From Methanoregulaceae archaeon (lineage in GTDB: Archaea; Halobacteriota; Methanomicrobia; Methanomicrobiales; Methanospirillaceae), in contig JACTVG010000003.1 of NCBI GenBank assembly GCA_015660965.1, positions 124,001-188,000 of the forward strand: a stretch of 64,000 nt of DNA, read 5' to 3'. The notes below the pieces were generated by a model. It was not told where the DNA came from, searched no databases, and worked only from the letters and a program-made list of their open reading frames with translations. Position numbers and translations under genes: made by a program. The first letter of the stretch is position 1. The number at the start of each line of letters is the position of its first letter. Shown here piece by piece: positions 17,391-26,306 of the stretch.

Positions 17391-18665
17391 ATGGCTGATG
17401 ATGGCGGGCGCCAATCCTCAAGCGGAGGCAACAAACCTGGGTATAGTAAGGACAGGGATGAAGCAATTCATAAACGACTCAAAGAAGGGACGTTAAAACT
17501 CTATGAGCTTGAGAAGGAGCTTTCGCCGTTAGATGCAATCCGAATCCGACGTGAATTTATCGAATACGAGACCGGAACCAAACTGGAAAATCTCGGTATC
17601 TTTTCCATTGATATCGACCGAGTCGTTAAACGGAACTGCGAGAATATGATCGGGACCGTGCAGGTGCCAGTAGGTATTGCTGGTCCGTTAATGGTAAATG
17701 GAGAATATGCCCACGGGAGTTATTACCTCCCACTTGCAACAACCGAAGGGGCACTCGTTGCCTCGGTAAATCGTGGCTGTAGCGCGATTACCCAAGCTGG
17801 TGGTGCTGAAGTGCGCATCCTCAAAGAGGGCATGACAAGAGCTCCCGTATTTGCGGCAAGAAGTATCGCTCATGCAAAGCAGACAGTCGATTGGGTAAGT
17901 GGCCATTTAGATGATCTACGAGCAGCAGCAGATAGCACTACATCGCATGGAAAACTCATTGACATCATGCCATTCATTGCTGGTACAAGTGTCTTTTTCC
18001 GAATAAATTTTGATACTAAGGATGCGATGGGGATGAACATGGTAACCATCGCGAGTGCTAAGGTTGCTGAAATTATCGCTCAAGGTACTGGAGCCCGTCT
18101 TGTAGCCTTGAGTGGAAATATGTGCACTGATAAAAAACCCGCGGCAATTAATGGGATACTAGGCAGAGGAAGAAGTGTTGTTGCAGGAATCGCGTTATCA
18201 CATGACCTCATCTCTCAAGTTTTCAAAACTGACGCCCCAACACTCTTTGATGTGAATTATCGGAAAAATCTCATAGGATCAGCCCGAGCAGGTGCGATGG
18301 GATTTAACGCACATGCAGCGAATGTTGTCGCGGCCATGTTTATTGCCTGTGGACAGGATGCTGCACATGCAATAGATGGAAGCACCTGTTTAACAACAGT
18401 TGACCCTACTCCAACAGGTGTTTACGTCTCTGTGACCTTGCCCTCACTTCCCGTTGGTACGGTAGGAGGCGGAACCAGCATCGATACGCAACAGGAATGT
18501 CTCAAGCTGCTTGGTGTTGCTGGTGGCGGAACACCGCCTGGCACTAATGCAAAAAAACTCGCTGAAATCATTGCATGTGGTGTTCTCGCAGGGGAACTAT
18601 CTTTATTAGGTGCACTTGCAGCGCAACACCTTGCGCATGCTCATCAGAAACTTGGACGTGGTTAA
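17391..18665 (+). CDS. hmgA: Hydroxymethylglutaryl-CoA reductase (NADPH)
   Basis: This class I enzyme makes mevalonate, committing carbon to archaeal lipids. Signatures are ENMIGTVQVPVGIAGPL, DAMGMNM, the lysine in MCTDKKPAAING and the glycine-rich GTVGGGT. A histidine sits in the C-terminal LAHAHQK. It has no membrane anchor, as usual in archaea. The first 25 residues are a low-complexity extension; no later in-frame start precedes the conserved core, so I keep 17391. Its end overlaps the convergent rimI by four bases. Confidence 0.95.
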   Translation: MADDGGRQSSSGGNKPGYSKDRDEAIHKRLKEGTLKLYELEKELSPLDAIRIRREFIEYETGTKLENLGIFSIDIDRVVKRNCENMIGTVQVPVGIAGPLMVNGEYAHGSYYLPLATTEGALVASVNRGCSAITQAGGAEVRILKEGMTRAPVFAARSIAHAKQTVDWVSGHLDDLRAAADSTTSHGKLIDIMPFIAGTSVFFRINFDTKDAMGMNMVTIASAKVAEIIAQGTGARLVALSGNMCTDKKPAAINGILGRGRSVVAGIALSHDLISQVFKTDAPTLFDVNYRKNLIGSARAGAMGFNAHAANVVAAMFIACGQDAAHAIDGSTCLTTVDPTPTGVYVSVTLPSLPVGTVGGGTSIDTQQECLKLLGVAGGGTPPGTNAKKLAEIIACGVLAGELSLLGALAAQHLAHAHQKLGRG

Positions 18666-19147
18666 AACCGGAACCATTTCATCATTACAACTGCATCTTC
18701 ACCATTAGAATAATAGTGTTCGAACTGGAGTACTTCGCGGTAGCCAAGCCGTTGGTAGAATTTTCGTGCATTGGTATTTGAAACCCTAACTTCAAGTTGG
18801 AGTCCGCTTGCTAACTCCAAAGCAAATTGATGCTCGATACGGTTGACTAGGTGTCTCCCGATACCGCGGTACTGGTATGGTGCTGTAACACCGAGGTTAC
18901 AGAGATGCCCATAAATGTTTTCACCTGTATCCTCAAGACCACCCACAACAAAACCTACCACTTTGGCATCACAAACTGCAACAAAATACGTTGTTGAAAA
19001 ATAAGTGAGCGCATCTAAAAAAACGGATTGCTCCCATGGATCGATGAAGAGCTCTTTTTCAACGATAACAATAGAGGGTACATCGAGAGGTGTTGCCCGG
19101 CGGATGTGCGCTGGTTGGTATGAAATGATTTCGCCAGGACGGATCAT
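18662..19147 (-). CDS. rimI: N-terminal alanine N-acetyltransferase (RimI/Ard1 type)
   Basis: A GNAT-fold enzyme of 161 residues. The acetyl-CoA pyrophosphate loop is YQYRGIGRHLV (Q/RxxGxG/A pattern), preceded by LGVTAPY and followed by NARKFYQRLGY. Archaeal members acetylate protein N-termini. It is convergent with hmgA, sharing four bases. A good alternative start is not visible. Confidence 0.9.
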   Translation of the reverse strand: MIRPGEIISYQPAHIRRATPLDVPSIVIVEKELFIDPWEQSVFLDALTYFSTTYFVAVCDAKVVGFVVGGLEDTGENIYGHLCNLGVTAPYQYRGIGRHLVNRIEHQFALELASGLQLEVRVSNTNARKFYQRLGYREVLQFEHYYSNGEDAVVMMKWFRF

Positions 19148-19325
19148 AGGCCCTTGGTCCTCCAGTATAATAAGTATCTCTTGTTAGTGTTGATGATAAG
19201 ATATTGTTTGTGCCTATTTTGGGGATTTCAACCGCAAAAAATCAACATATAAGAAGTGAGCCTATTATGTATTTGCATCCAAATATGAGAACACAATATT
19301 ATCGAAATCGGTGTGGTAATCCTTC

Positions 19326-20585
19326 ATGGTAAAGATTTATCGTTTTGCTGCAGTACGTCCTGAGCGAAGTACCGCCAAAACAATAGCTGCAGTCCCTTAT
19401 GATGTTGTTACTGCAGATGAAGTGCGAACGATCATCACAAAGAATCCACGAAGTTTTTTGAGGGTCAGCCGTTCAGATGCCGAACTCCCAAACATTCCTT
19501 CAAATGATGACAGGGTTTATCAGAGGGCACGAGATAATTTCCTTCAACTGCTCAAAGATCGATGCATGCACAAAGATCCCGCAACGGGAATGTACATTTA
19601 TCGAGTGATACAAAATGATGAAATTTTTGTGGGTCTCTGTTGCTGCCTTGACGTTAACGATTATCGGACCAATCATATACGGAAACATGAGCAAACTCAA
19701 TATGACAAAGAAGACGATAGAACTCGTCATATCGAGATTACAAAAACCCATAATGGACCAGTTGTGCTACTGTATCGCGATACAGATGGGATCTTTTCTT
19801 TCATCGAATCTCTTATTCCAACGAATTTGGTTCCTGATTTAGAAGTGAAAACTGATAGTAGTGCAGTGCATCAGATATTTCGAATCTCTGAACAACAAAC
19901 TCTAAAAAATCTAGAGATTCTCTTTGACCAAGTTCCCTCACTTTATATTGCAGATGGACATCATCGAGCAAAATCGGCTGTTAACGTAGCAGACAAGTGC
20001 AGCAGTAAAAATTGTAGTGATGAAATCAACAGATTTATGGGGGTAATCTTCCCCCATAATAGAGTTAAAATCCACGGATATAGCCGATTACTTACTGATT
20101 TTGGTACATATACAAAAGATACATTTCTTGAACAGTTGCAGCGCTATTTTGATGTAAAACCTTATGGCCCTATTGATAGTAGCATACTTATCATACCACC
20201 AAAAATCGCCAATCCCTCCAGATACCATGTCCTGCATATGTATCTTAGTGGACAGTGGTACGAGTGCACACGACCTATAGAGCAAGGTACCACATTTATC
20301 GAGGAATTGGATGTCGCAATGCTCCAGCGGCATGTGTTGGAGAGTATACTTGGCATAACTGATCCTAGAAGAGATCCCCGTCTCCAATACTTTGGCGGTG
20401 CACGCCCAATCAATGATGTTGCTCATCTTGTTGATAATGGAAAATATGTCCTTGCGTTCACTATACAACCCATGGAGGTTGATACAGTCCTCAGAATTGC
20501 CGATGCAAATGGGGTTATGCCACCAAAATCCACGTGGTTTGAACCTAAACTCTTGAGTGGGTTGCTCGTGCATTCCTTTGAGTAG
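19326..20585 (+). CDS. DUF1015 family protein
   Basis: It matches DUF1015 over its full length (419 residues). Visible motifs are the N-terminal RFAAVRP and VPYDVV, the H/E-rich RKHEQTQYDKEDDRTRH, the YIADGHHR motif near residue 213, and C-terminal PPKSTWFEPK. The ADGHHR motif resembles the catalytic loop of ParB/SbnI-like serine kinases, so a small-molecule kinase role is possible but unproven. It lies 44 bp upstream of hisG and may share its transcript. Confidence 0.85.
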   Translation: MVKIYRFAAVRPERSTAKTIAAVPYDVVTADEVRTIITKNPRSFLRVSRSDAELPNIPSNDDRVYQRARDNFLQLLKDRCMHKDPATGMYIYRVIQNDEIFVGLCCCLDVNDYRTNHIRKHEQTQYDKEDDRTRHIEITKTHNGPVVLLYRDTDGIFSFIESLIPTNLVPDLEVKTDSSAVHQIFRISEQQTLKNLEILFDQVPSLYIADGHHRAKSAVNVADKCSSKNCSDEINRFMGVIFPHNRVKIHGYSRLLTDFGTYTKDTFLEQLQRYFDVKPYGPIDSSILIIPPKIANPSRYHVLHMYLSGQWYECTRPIEQGTTFIEELDVAMLQRHVLESILGITDPRRDPRLQYFGGARPINDVAHLVDNGKYVLAFTIQPMEVDTVLRIADANGVMPPKSTWFEPKLLSGLLVHSFE

Positions 20586-20629
20586 CCCTAGCAGTATCTT
20601 TTTCCTCCCTGCTTCCGATGTTTATTAGT

Positions 20630-21502
20630 ATGATTACTATAGCACTTCCCAAAGGGAGCCTTGAAGCCCAAACTTTGCAGCTCTTTAGGGAGGCCGACCT
20701 TGAGGTGAAGCGGACAGATCGCGATTATAATCCAAGAATAGATGACCCACGATTTGGTAAAGTAAAGATTCTACGTCCGCAGGAAATACCCACATATGTT
20801 GAAAAGGGTTATTTTGACATAGGGATCTCCGGTCTAGATTGGGTAAAAGAAACCGGATCAGATGTCGTAGAAATCGCAAATCTAACATATAGTAAAACGG
20901 GTGAAGGAAATGTTCGCATCGTTGTAGCGGTTCACCAGGATGAAAAGATTGAGACCGCTTCCCAAATTCGTCCAAACAGTAAAGTAACAACTGAATATCC
21001 CAATCTTACAAAGGCATATTTTTCCAAAATTGGAATTCCGGTTCAATTCTTCCATTCATTTGGTGCATCGGAGGCAAAAGTGCCAGATCTTATGGATGTC
21101 GTTGTTGACCTCACAGAAACAGGCACAACATTGCGTAGAAATGGTCTAAAGATCATCGACCAAATTATGGAGTCATATACGGTTATCATTTCCAACAAAA
21201 CAAGCTGGACAAATCCTCAAAAAAGGAGAGAGATTGAAGAAATTAAAACCCTTTTAATCGGTGTTATTGATGCACGACATAAAGTACTATTATCCATGAA
21301 TGTCCCGTCCCAATCGATGGAACAGGTTATTGCCTTGCTACCAGCAATGAAGAAACCGACAGTGAGTCGTTTGCATGGTATTGATTTCTATAGTATCCAA
21401 ACAGTAGTTCCAAAAAGTGCCGTGAACCAGTTAATTCCTAGGCTAAAAGCGTGCGGTGCAGAAGATATCCTTGAGATCCCAATTACCAAAATTGTTCCCT
21501 AA
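20630..21502 (+). CDS. hisG: ATP phosphoribosyltransferase, long form
   Basis: It catalyses the first step of histidine synthesis. The catalytic domain has ALPKGSLEAQT, FDIGISGLDWV and the PRPP-binding VVDLTETGTTLRRNGL. The C-terminal 75 residues form the ACT-like regulatory domain for histidine feedback (KKPTVSRLHG), so this is the hexameric long form that needs no HisZ. I start at 20630 (MITIALPKG); the ATG at 20618 would add four residues. Confidence 0.95.
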   Translation: MITIALPKGSLEAQTLQLFREADLEVKRTDRDYNPRIDDPRFGKVKILRPQEIPTYVEKGYFDIGISGLDWVKETGSDVVEIANLTYSKTGEGNVRIVVAVHQDEKIETASQIRPNSKVTTEYPNLTKAYFSKIGIPVQFFHSFGASEAKVPDLMDVVVDLTETGTTLRRNGLKIIDQIMESYTVIISNKTSWTNPQKRREIEEIKTLLIGVIDARHKVLLSMNVPSQSMEQVIALLPAMKKPTVSRLHGIDFYSIQTVVPKSAVNQLIPRLKACGAEDILEIPITKIVP

Positions 21503-21610
21503 TTTAACAAACATATATTTTTTGTTTTTTTATCCAATCATATATTGCATTAAAATAAATATCAATCAAATTGGCTCGCGAATTAACTGGATTCGTGGTT
21601 ATTTAACCAA

Positions 21611-21649
21611 TATTTATATCTCATTTCCCACCCATTCACATTTAAGGTA
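21611..21649 (+). promoter_or_regulatory. Promoter and ribosome-binding site of the prepilin-like operon
   Basis: A TATA-like TATTTATATC lies at 21611-21620, and AAGGTAG at 21643-21649 precedes the ATG at 21654. The next promoter-sized gap is after 25411, so one transcript probably covers six genes. Confidence 0.45.
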
Positions 21650-21653
21650 GATT

Positions 21654-22250
21654 ATGCGAAAGGCCAATATCATCATAACACTTCTGGCTCTTGTGATAAT
21701 TTTGGTAATAGTCATTTATTTTACCGGAATCCCTTCTCTTTTTAATTTTTATCCCACTCAACAAAATTCAAAAAACATTAACCTAGGTCTTCAGCCGTTG
21801 CCTGAAGCTGGTCTAATCCGACCTATTGCATTTGAAGAGGCGGTGAATCAACTTTCAACATTTCTTTTAGAGAACAAAGGGATCTCATCAAATTATTCAA
21901 TCTACTACATCCGTGGAACAAATCTCGAAAATGATGGACGAGCGTTAAAATGGATGTTTGGTATCACATACGAAAACCAGAGTGCCATGATGTATTATGA
22001 TCAAGCTGGTTGGCAATCGATTCTGTGGCAGGGAGGTTTGCCAGAAAAGGAAATAGTTATTGGTTCGATTCTCTCTCCAAGCGAAATTATACAGAAAAAT
22101 ATAGGGATAATCTTTGGATCAAACCCAAGCCAAAATAATCGCATAGAGCGGTTAGAATTGAATAATGGAATTTATACTCTAACTGTGTATCGACAAGATA
22201 TGAAACAGATCTTCTCATTCGATGCAGTTTCTGGAGTGTTGATTCCGTAG
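21654..22250 (+). CDS. Membrane-anchored protein, first gene of the prepilin-like operon
   Basis: This 198-residue protein has a single N-terminal membrane segment (residues 5-26), then an extracellular-type domain with the pattern WMFGITYENQSAMMYYD and a C-terminal FSFDAVSGVLIP, loosely resembling a PepSY-like strand arrangement. I do not recognise a named family. It lacks the Gly/Ala cleavage signature seen in its neighbours. One base separates it from the next gene. Confidence 0.65.
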   Translation: MRKANIIITLLALVIILVIVIYFTGIPSLFNFYPTQQNSKNINLGLQPLPEAGLIRPIAFEEAVNQLSTFLLENKGISSNYSIYYIRGTNLENDGRALKWMFGITYENQSAMMYYDQAGWQSILWQGGLPEKEIVIGSILSPSEIIQKNIGIIFGSNPSQNNRIERLELNNGIYTLTVYRQDMKQIFSFDAVSGVLIP

Positions 22251-22251
22251 C

Positions 22252-23325
22252 ATGCTCGATGATCAAGGAAACTTATCAATTGACTTTCTCGCAGGCATGA
22301 CTATTTTCATGATCGCGTTGATTTGGATTTCCACAATGGTGCCTGGACTGCTAATCACTTTACAAGGAAAAACTATCGATTATGATGCGGTCGCATATCG
22401 TACTGGTGCTATTCTTGTTGAAGATCCCGGGTGGCCTGCCAGTCCTCCATGGGACAATTTGAATGACTTGCAAAAGGGCGATATCCAACGGTTTGGACTT
22501 TCTATTACTAAAGATACCCCGAACGTTCTTTCATTACATAAGATAAATCGATTCTTTTGTAGTACTGCATTTTCTTACCCTTCTGATTACCAGAGTAGAT
22601 TGATTTTCAGCAATTTCCAGTACTTATTTAATATTTCCTTATCAACGTTTGATAGGACAATTAACGAATCACTCGGTGATGTCAAACCAGATGGATATGG
22701 TCATATCAGGCGGTACATAAAGATCAAATATCCAAGCAACACAACGATACTTGCACCTAATTATCTAAATTCTGGAGTTTCTGGGGGTCTTTCTGATAAT
22801 ACAACAACTCATGTCTTTTCTGTTCAACTCAACTGCACGCAACTAATTTGGGATGAAACAAATGTTGCGTATCAAATCAATCCCCTTACTGAGCAAATCA
22901 TGGTAAATATTTCCAATCTGAATAATGCCTGTATATTTAATCCCTGTCCCCCCAATTTGATCTCATTAAGTTCTATCAAAATTTACAGGCAAAACCCCTC
23001 ACAACCATTTGGCCAAGTCCGCGAATATCTAAGCTCTGATCCACAATTTAATGTTTATATTGATGGGAGCAACACCCCACTACCAGCATTAGACCCTCCG
23101 TCAGTGAATGTGAATAATAATGTATCGGTCATATTCTCACCAGGATTCTTTTTTGGTATGGCAAGTGACAGCAGTCAGATGTACGTAAATTATACTTTTA
23201 CTCTGGCAAACCCTGATAACTTCTTCAACAACACATTCACCACCCCATACCACTATGACTATAATCCAGTCCGGGTCACACAGCCTTTATTAAAGGAAGG
23301 GGTTCTGGAGGTTGCTGTATGGTAA
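22252..23325 (+). CDS. Prepilin-like secreted protein 1
   Basis: The N-terminus reads MLDDQGNLSIDFLAG followed by a hydrophobic stretch, like an archaeal class III prepilin: a short charged leader, Gly before the cleavage point, then a membrane helix. The remaining 320 residues are Asn/Ser/Thr-rich with many N-glycosylation sequons and no recognised domain. It overlaps the next gene by seven bases. A role as minor pilin or surface protein is inferred. Confidence 0.7.
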   Translation: MLDDQGNLSIDFLAGMTIFMIALIWISTMVPGLLITLQGKTIDYDAVAYRTGAILVEDPGWPASPPWDNLNDLQKGDIQRFGLSITKDTPNVLSLHKINRFFCSTAFSYPSDYQSRLIFSNFQYLFNISLSTFDRTINESLGDVKPDGYGHIRRYIKIKYPSNTTILAPNYLNSGVSGGLSDNTTTHVFSVQLNCTQLIWDETNVAYQINPLTEQIMVNISNLNNACIFNPCPPNLISLSSIKIYRQNPSQPFGQVREYLSSDPQFNVYIDGSNTPLPALDPPSVNVNNNVSVIFSPGFFFGMASDSSQMYVNYTFTLANPDNFFNNTFTTPYHYDYNPVRVTQPLLKEGVLEVAVW

Positions 23326-23825
23326 ATTCTGATGGTCAGCTCTTTACCATTGAAGGGATTTCTGCTGGATTGATCATGCTGTTAACCGCTTATATCGTTG
23401 TTAACACAACATCAATTTATACGCCGGGGGATACCCACATCAGTGATATGCAATTAGAACAGTTAGGTAGCGATGCCTTAAGATTGATGAATACTCCCAA
23501 TACTTCAGCAACCTCTGCCGAGAGTTCGCTCCAAAAAATAATAATAAATAATGATACCGCTCAATTCAGTAATACATTTCTATGGTTTTGTAACAGCACC
23601 ACATCTGGAACAAATGACAACCTCCAATTCACAGCAGATCTCTATTATCGAGATAAAAATACAAATTCGGTTAATAAAATTCACCTTACCCAAACCCGAA
23701 ATTTGATTGGTGGAGAGCATCCGGTTAGGGTAACGGAATGGGTTCATCTAAATAGTAATGGACAAGTTCCTGTCAATAATCGGGAGCAAGCAGTTCTTGT
23801 GGAGGTACTCCTTTGGCGCGATTAA
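23319..23825 (+). CDS. Prepilin-like secreted protein 2
   Basis: The leader MVNSDG is followed by QLFTIEGISAGLIMLLTAYIV, a prepilin-type helix containing a glutamate at the fifth to sixth position of the mature protein, as in pilins. The rest (168 residues in total) is a small beta-rich domain. The gene overlaps both neighbours, so translation is coupled. Family not named. Confidence 0.7.
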   Translation: MVNSDGQLFTIEGISAGLIMLLTAYIVVNTTSIYTPGDTHISDMQLEQLGSDALRLMNTPNTSATSAESSLQKIIINNDTAQFSNTFLWFCNSTTSGTNDNLQFTADLYYRDKNTNSVNKIHLTQTRNLIGGEHPVRVTEWVHLNSNGQVPVNNREQAVLVEVLLWRD

Positions 23826-24184
23826 ATGATGATGCTCAGTGGATTGTACTTATGGGCTTTATCGTAAGTTTTGCTCTTTTCTTTTTAGCAATTGTTGTCA
23901 ATCAGTCAACTGTTGTAGGTCAGACAACAGCAGAAGGTGTAATTGAGTTCCCTAAGAATGATATCATTGATGTCCGGAATGAAATTTTATTCTCCTCTGG
24001 AATAGTTAATCCCACTAACCTTACAGATGTCAAAAATGATATTTCTTCCATTGGTTTGGCTAGAAAAATGGCAATTATTTCATTTAATGCTACTCCGGCA
24101 CCACCGGGATCGAGCTATAAAAATGTCATTCTCATTCACTATAATAACGGGGTGACTGCTTATAATGAAACGGCTAATTATTAA
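23813..24184 (+). CDS. Prepilin-like secreted protein 3
   Basis: The short leader MARLNDDA precedes QWIVLMGFIVSFALFFLAIVV, a single hydrophobic helix like those of the neighbouring prepilins but with alanine at the cleavage position. Only 123 residues in total; the remainder contains several N-x-S/T sites. It overlaps both flanking genes. Confidence 0.65.
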   Translation: MARLNDDAQWIVLMGFIVSFALFFLAIVVNQSTVVGQTTAEGVIEFPKNDIIDVRNEILFSSGIVNPTNLTDVKNDISSIGLARKMAIISFNATPAPPGSSYKNVILIHYNNGVTAYNETANY

Positions 24185-24617
24185 TCGAAAAAATGATTCG
24201 GGCGTTGCAAATCTAATCGAATACGTAATGATAAGTGGTGTCCTCATGTTTCTTTTAGTCGTAATGATGCTGATGGTGAACGCCAATATCATGGAAGGTC
24301 CAAGCAATCAACTAAGATATACAGCTTTTACAGATATCGGCAATGGTATCAGTACTAGAATTGTTGATTTGTATGTCATTGCACCCTATAACGGGACCAT
24401 TTCAACTTATATTAATCTGCCAGAAGACGTGGCAGGAGATAACTATTTTGTCGAAATCGGTCAAGGAGCCAATGCCTCCTACCAGAGTGTTTCGGTGTAT
24501 GGGGGGACTGTTAATAGTATAATATCGCTTTCCGGTATCGGGGAAACACGCGGAGTCATTGGGAACACTACTGGTAGGGGATTGAAGAAAATAAGCTATG
24601 ATTCAGGAGGTTTCTGA
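24165..24617 (+). CDS. Prepilin-like secreted protein 4
   Basis: The basic leader MKRLIINRKNDSG is followed by VANLIEYVMISGVLMFLLVVM, a clear prepilin-type junction with glutamate six residues after the glycine. The 150-residue product has a short extracellular domain with Gly/Ser/Thr-rich strands. The final TGA shares bases with the start of the last gene. Confidence 0.72.
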   Translation: MKRLIINRKNDSGVANLIEYVMISGVLMFLLVVMMLMVNANIMEGPSNQLRYTAFTDIGNGISTRIVDLYVIAPYNGTISTYINLPEDVAGDNYFVEIGQGANASYQSVSVYGGTVNSIISLSGIGETRGVIGNTTGRGLKKISYDSGGF

Positions 24618-25411
24618 TGCGTGGGTACGAAAATAATAAAAAATATGAGTCTGGTGTATCTGAATCAATTGGTTTTATGTTAATATTTACTATGGTTATC
24701 GTCGGTATAGGGCTCGTCACACTCTATGGCTATCCAATTCTTGCGAAACAGCAAGTAAGTACTGATATACAGATAATGGAAAAGAATATGATCGTTTTAC
24801 AAAACGACATAAAGAGCATTAGCTACAAAAGTGTTCCTTACAAAGAAACCTCTCTTAAAGTTGGCGGAGGCTCACTTACTGTACGAAATGCGTCTTTTAA
24901 TACCACTCCATCATTCAAAATATGGGATAATAATAATATTTTTAATACTTCTTTCAACCCTGGACAACTTCACTACGAATCTGTTAATGCCCAGACAGTT
25001 ATTGATATTGAAAATGGTGCAGTGGTCACACGAACATATTTTGACGCAGGTTCAGTAATGCTAGCTTCCCCCAGATGGTTCAGCGATTATGATCCAGTTA
25101 CGTCAAATACGGCAACTGTCATTTACTTTATCGGTATGAATTCAACAAATACGATGGTAGATACAAGTGTTGGCACTGTTCGCATGCAACTAGCAATAAC
25201 TAACTTCACGCAAGTCTCTTTACCAATGGGAGACACTGTTTTCGTTCAGTATATACCAAATCCAGCCAACGATTTCTCTCAAGCATGGCGTGGTTATATT
25301 GTAAATTCTCTCGGGTGGACCGAAACACCTCCTAACAGCGGTATCTATCAATTACCTCCTTCGAATACACTCGTTGTTGAAAGTTATGATATAATGGTTA
25401 AAGGATTATAA
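24617..25411 (+). CDS. Prepilin-like secreted protein 5
   Basis: Leader ending YESG, then VSESIGFMLIFTMVIVGIGLV, is close to the SGVSPVIG-type junction of haloarchaeal pilins. The 264-residue product resembles the DUF7289-like archaeal surface proteins in layout, though I could not confirm this by search. It is the last gene of the operon and is followed by a T-rich terminator. Confidence 0.72.
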   Translation: MRGYENNKKYESGVSESIGFMLIFTMVIVGIGLVTLYGYPILAKQQVSTDIQIMEKNMIVLQNDIKSISYKSVPYKETSLKVGGGSLTVRNASFNTTPSFKIWDNNNIFNTSFNPGQLHYESVNAQTVIDIENGAVVTRTYFDAGSVMLASPRWFSDYDPVTSNTATVIYFIGMNSTNTMVDTSVGTVRMQLAITNFTQVSLPMGDTVFVQYIPNPANDFSQAWRGYIVNSLGWTETPPNSGIYQLPPSNTLVVESYDIMVKGL

Positions 25412-25433
25412 AATAATATATTTTTTATTTAAT
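25412..25433 (+). terminator. T-rich terminator of the prepilin-like operon
   Basis: AATAATATATTTTTTATTT directly after the last stop is a typical archaeal T-run terminator. The convergent aIF1A gene ends four bases later. Confidence 0.4.
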
Positions 25434-25436
25434 TGA

Positions 25437-25761
25437 TTAAAGATAATTATTTCTTCGAAGCCATTCAACCTGTGGACCAGTATATCGATAGATTATGTCA
25501 CATTTTTCATCCTGAAAGTTCCATGGGATGATAATCAGAATATCTCCTTCACGAATCCAGACTTTTTTCTTAATTTTTCCTTTAATCCGTCCCATGCGGG
25601 TTACGCCATCAAAACACCGAACGCGAATATGATTCGCACCCATCATCAGTTCAGCACAGCCAAACATTTCGCGGTTGCGTTTCTGAGGAAGTTTTACGCG
25701 GACTATTTCTCCAGTAGATTCCGATCTTTCTTCATCGTTGAAGGAGTTTTTATCTGTCAGT
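25437..25761 (-). CDS. eif1A: Translation initiation factor aIF1A with an apparent +1 frameshift
   Basis: The OB-fold core (MFGCAELMMGANHIRVRC, GRIKGKIKKKVWIREGD and YTGPQVEWLRRNNYL) is intact from 25667. The conserved basic lead-in GEIVRVKLPQK lies just upstream in another frame: the run CAGAAAACGC has one A too many to join PQK to RNREMFG. No ATG, GTG or TTG opens the upstream part; the only candidate is CTG at 25761, five bases after a strong GGAGAGG site and following an in-frame TGA. Either the sequence has an error, or the gene is expressed as a shortened protein from 25667, or by frameshifting. Confidence 0.85.
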
Positions 25762-25828
25762 ACAACCTCTCCTTTTCACTAATGTAGGGTTTTGTCACTG
25801 AGTGCTCAATTTTTGGTGTCAAACGAAA

Positions 25829-25839
25829 TATAGCTATTC
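25829..25839 (-). promoter_or_regulatory. Probable aIF1A promoter
   Basis: A minus-strand GCTATATTTCG lies about 70 nt before the proposed CTG start. It would give a leader of roughly 45 nt that includes the GGAGAGG ribosome-binding site at about 25767-25773. Confidence 0.35.
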
Positions 25840-26016
25840 CCTCAATTTTACTGATTTTGGATAATATTTCCTTTTAAATTCACATAATTCATTTCTTTTT
25901 AATTAATCTCTGGACATATTCATTGGCTAAAATAGAAGATGAGACAGGAATTCCTGAACCGGATATCACATATGATGGGTGGCATTTTGCAAGATAACTA
26001 TAACCCCAAAAGATAA

Positions 26017-26101
26017 TGCGAGGGGAGGGATTTGAACCCGCGAACCACTGCTGGAACAGATCTTGAGTCTGCCTCTTTTGACCAGGCTTAGATACCCTCG
26101 C
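26017..26101 (-). tRNA. tRNA-Leu, anticodon CAA
   Basis: The 85-nt minus-strand segment folds as a class II tRNA. The acceptor GCGAGGG pairs with the 3' CCCTCGC, a TPsiC arm carries GGTTCAAATCC, the anticodon loop CTCAAGA gives CAA, and a long variable arm is typical of leucine. The discriminator is A, and no CCA is encoded. A TTTAAAAA box lies about 36-43 nt upstream. No intron is seen. Confidence 0.93.
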
Positions 26102-26306
26102 TCAGATTAAGTTTGGTGCAGGATAGTAAAAGCCTTTGAGTTTTTAAAGTCATATCCCAAATTTCAGGATTGAATCTTGAATCAATTATTATTACTTGTG
26201 TTCGGTTATCACTGATTTTGAAGGAATTATTAAGCGGACGTTTTATAGGATTTATAGGATTGAAAACAGTCATGAAAATCGCAATTTAGAAAATACAACA
26301 CATATT

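Noticed and set aside
25935-26015. A 25-codon frame starting MRQEFL just after tRNA-Leu on the opposite strand
   Set aside because: No ribosome-binding site, no similarity, and too short to support.
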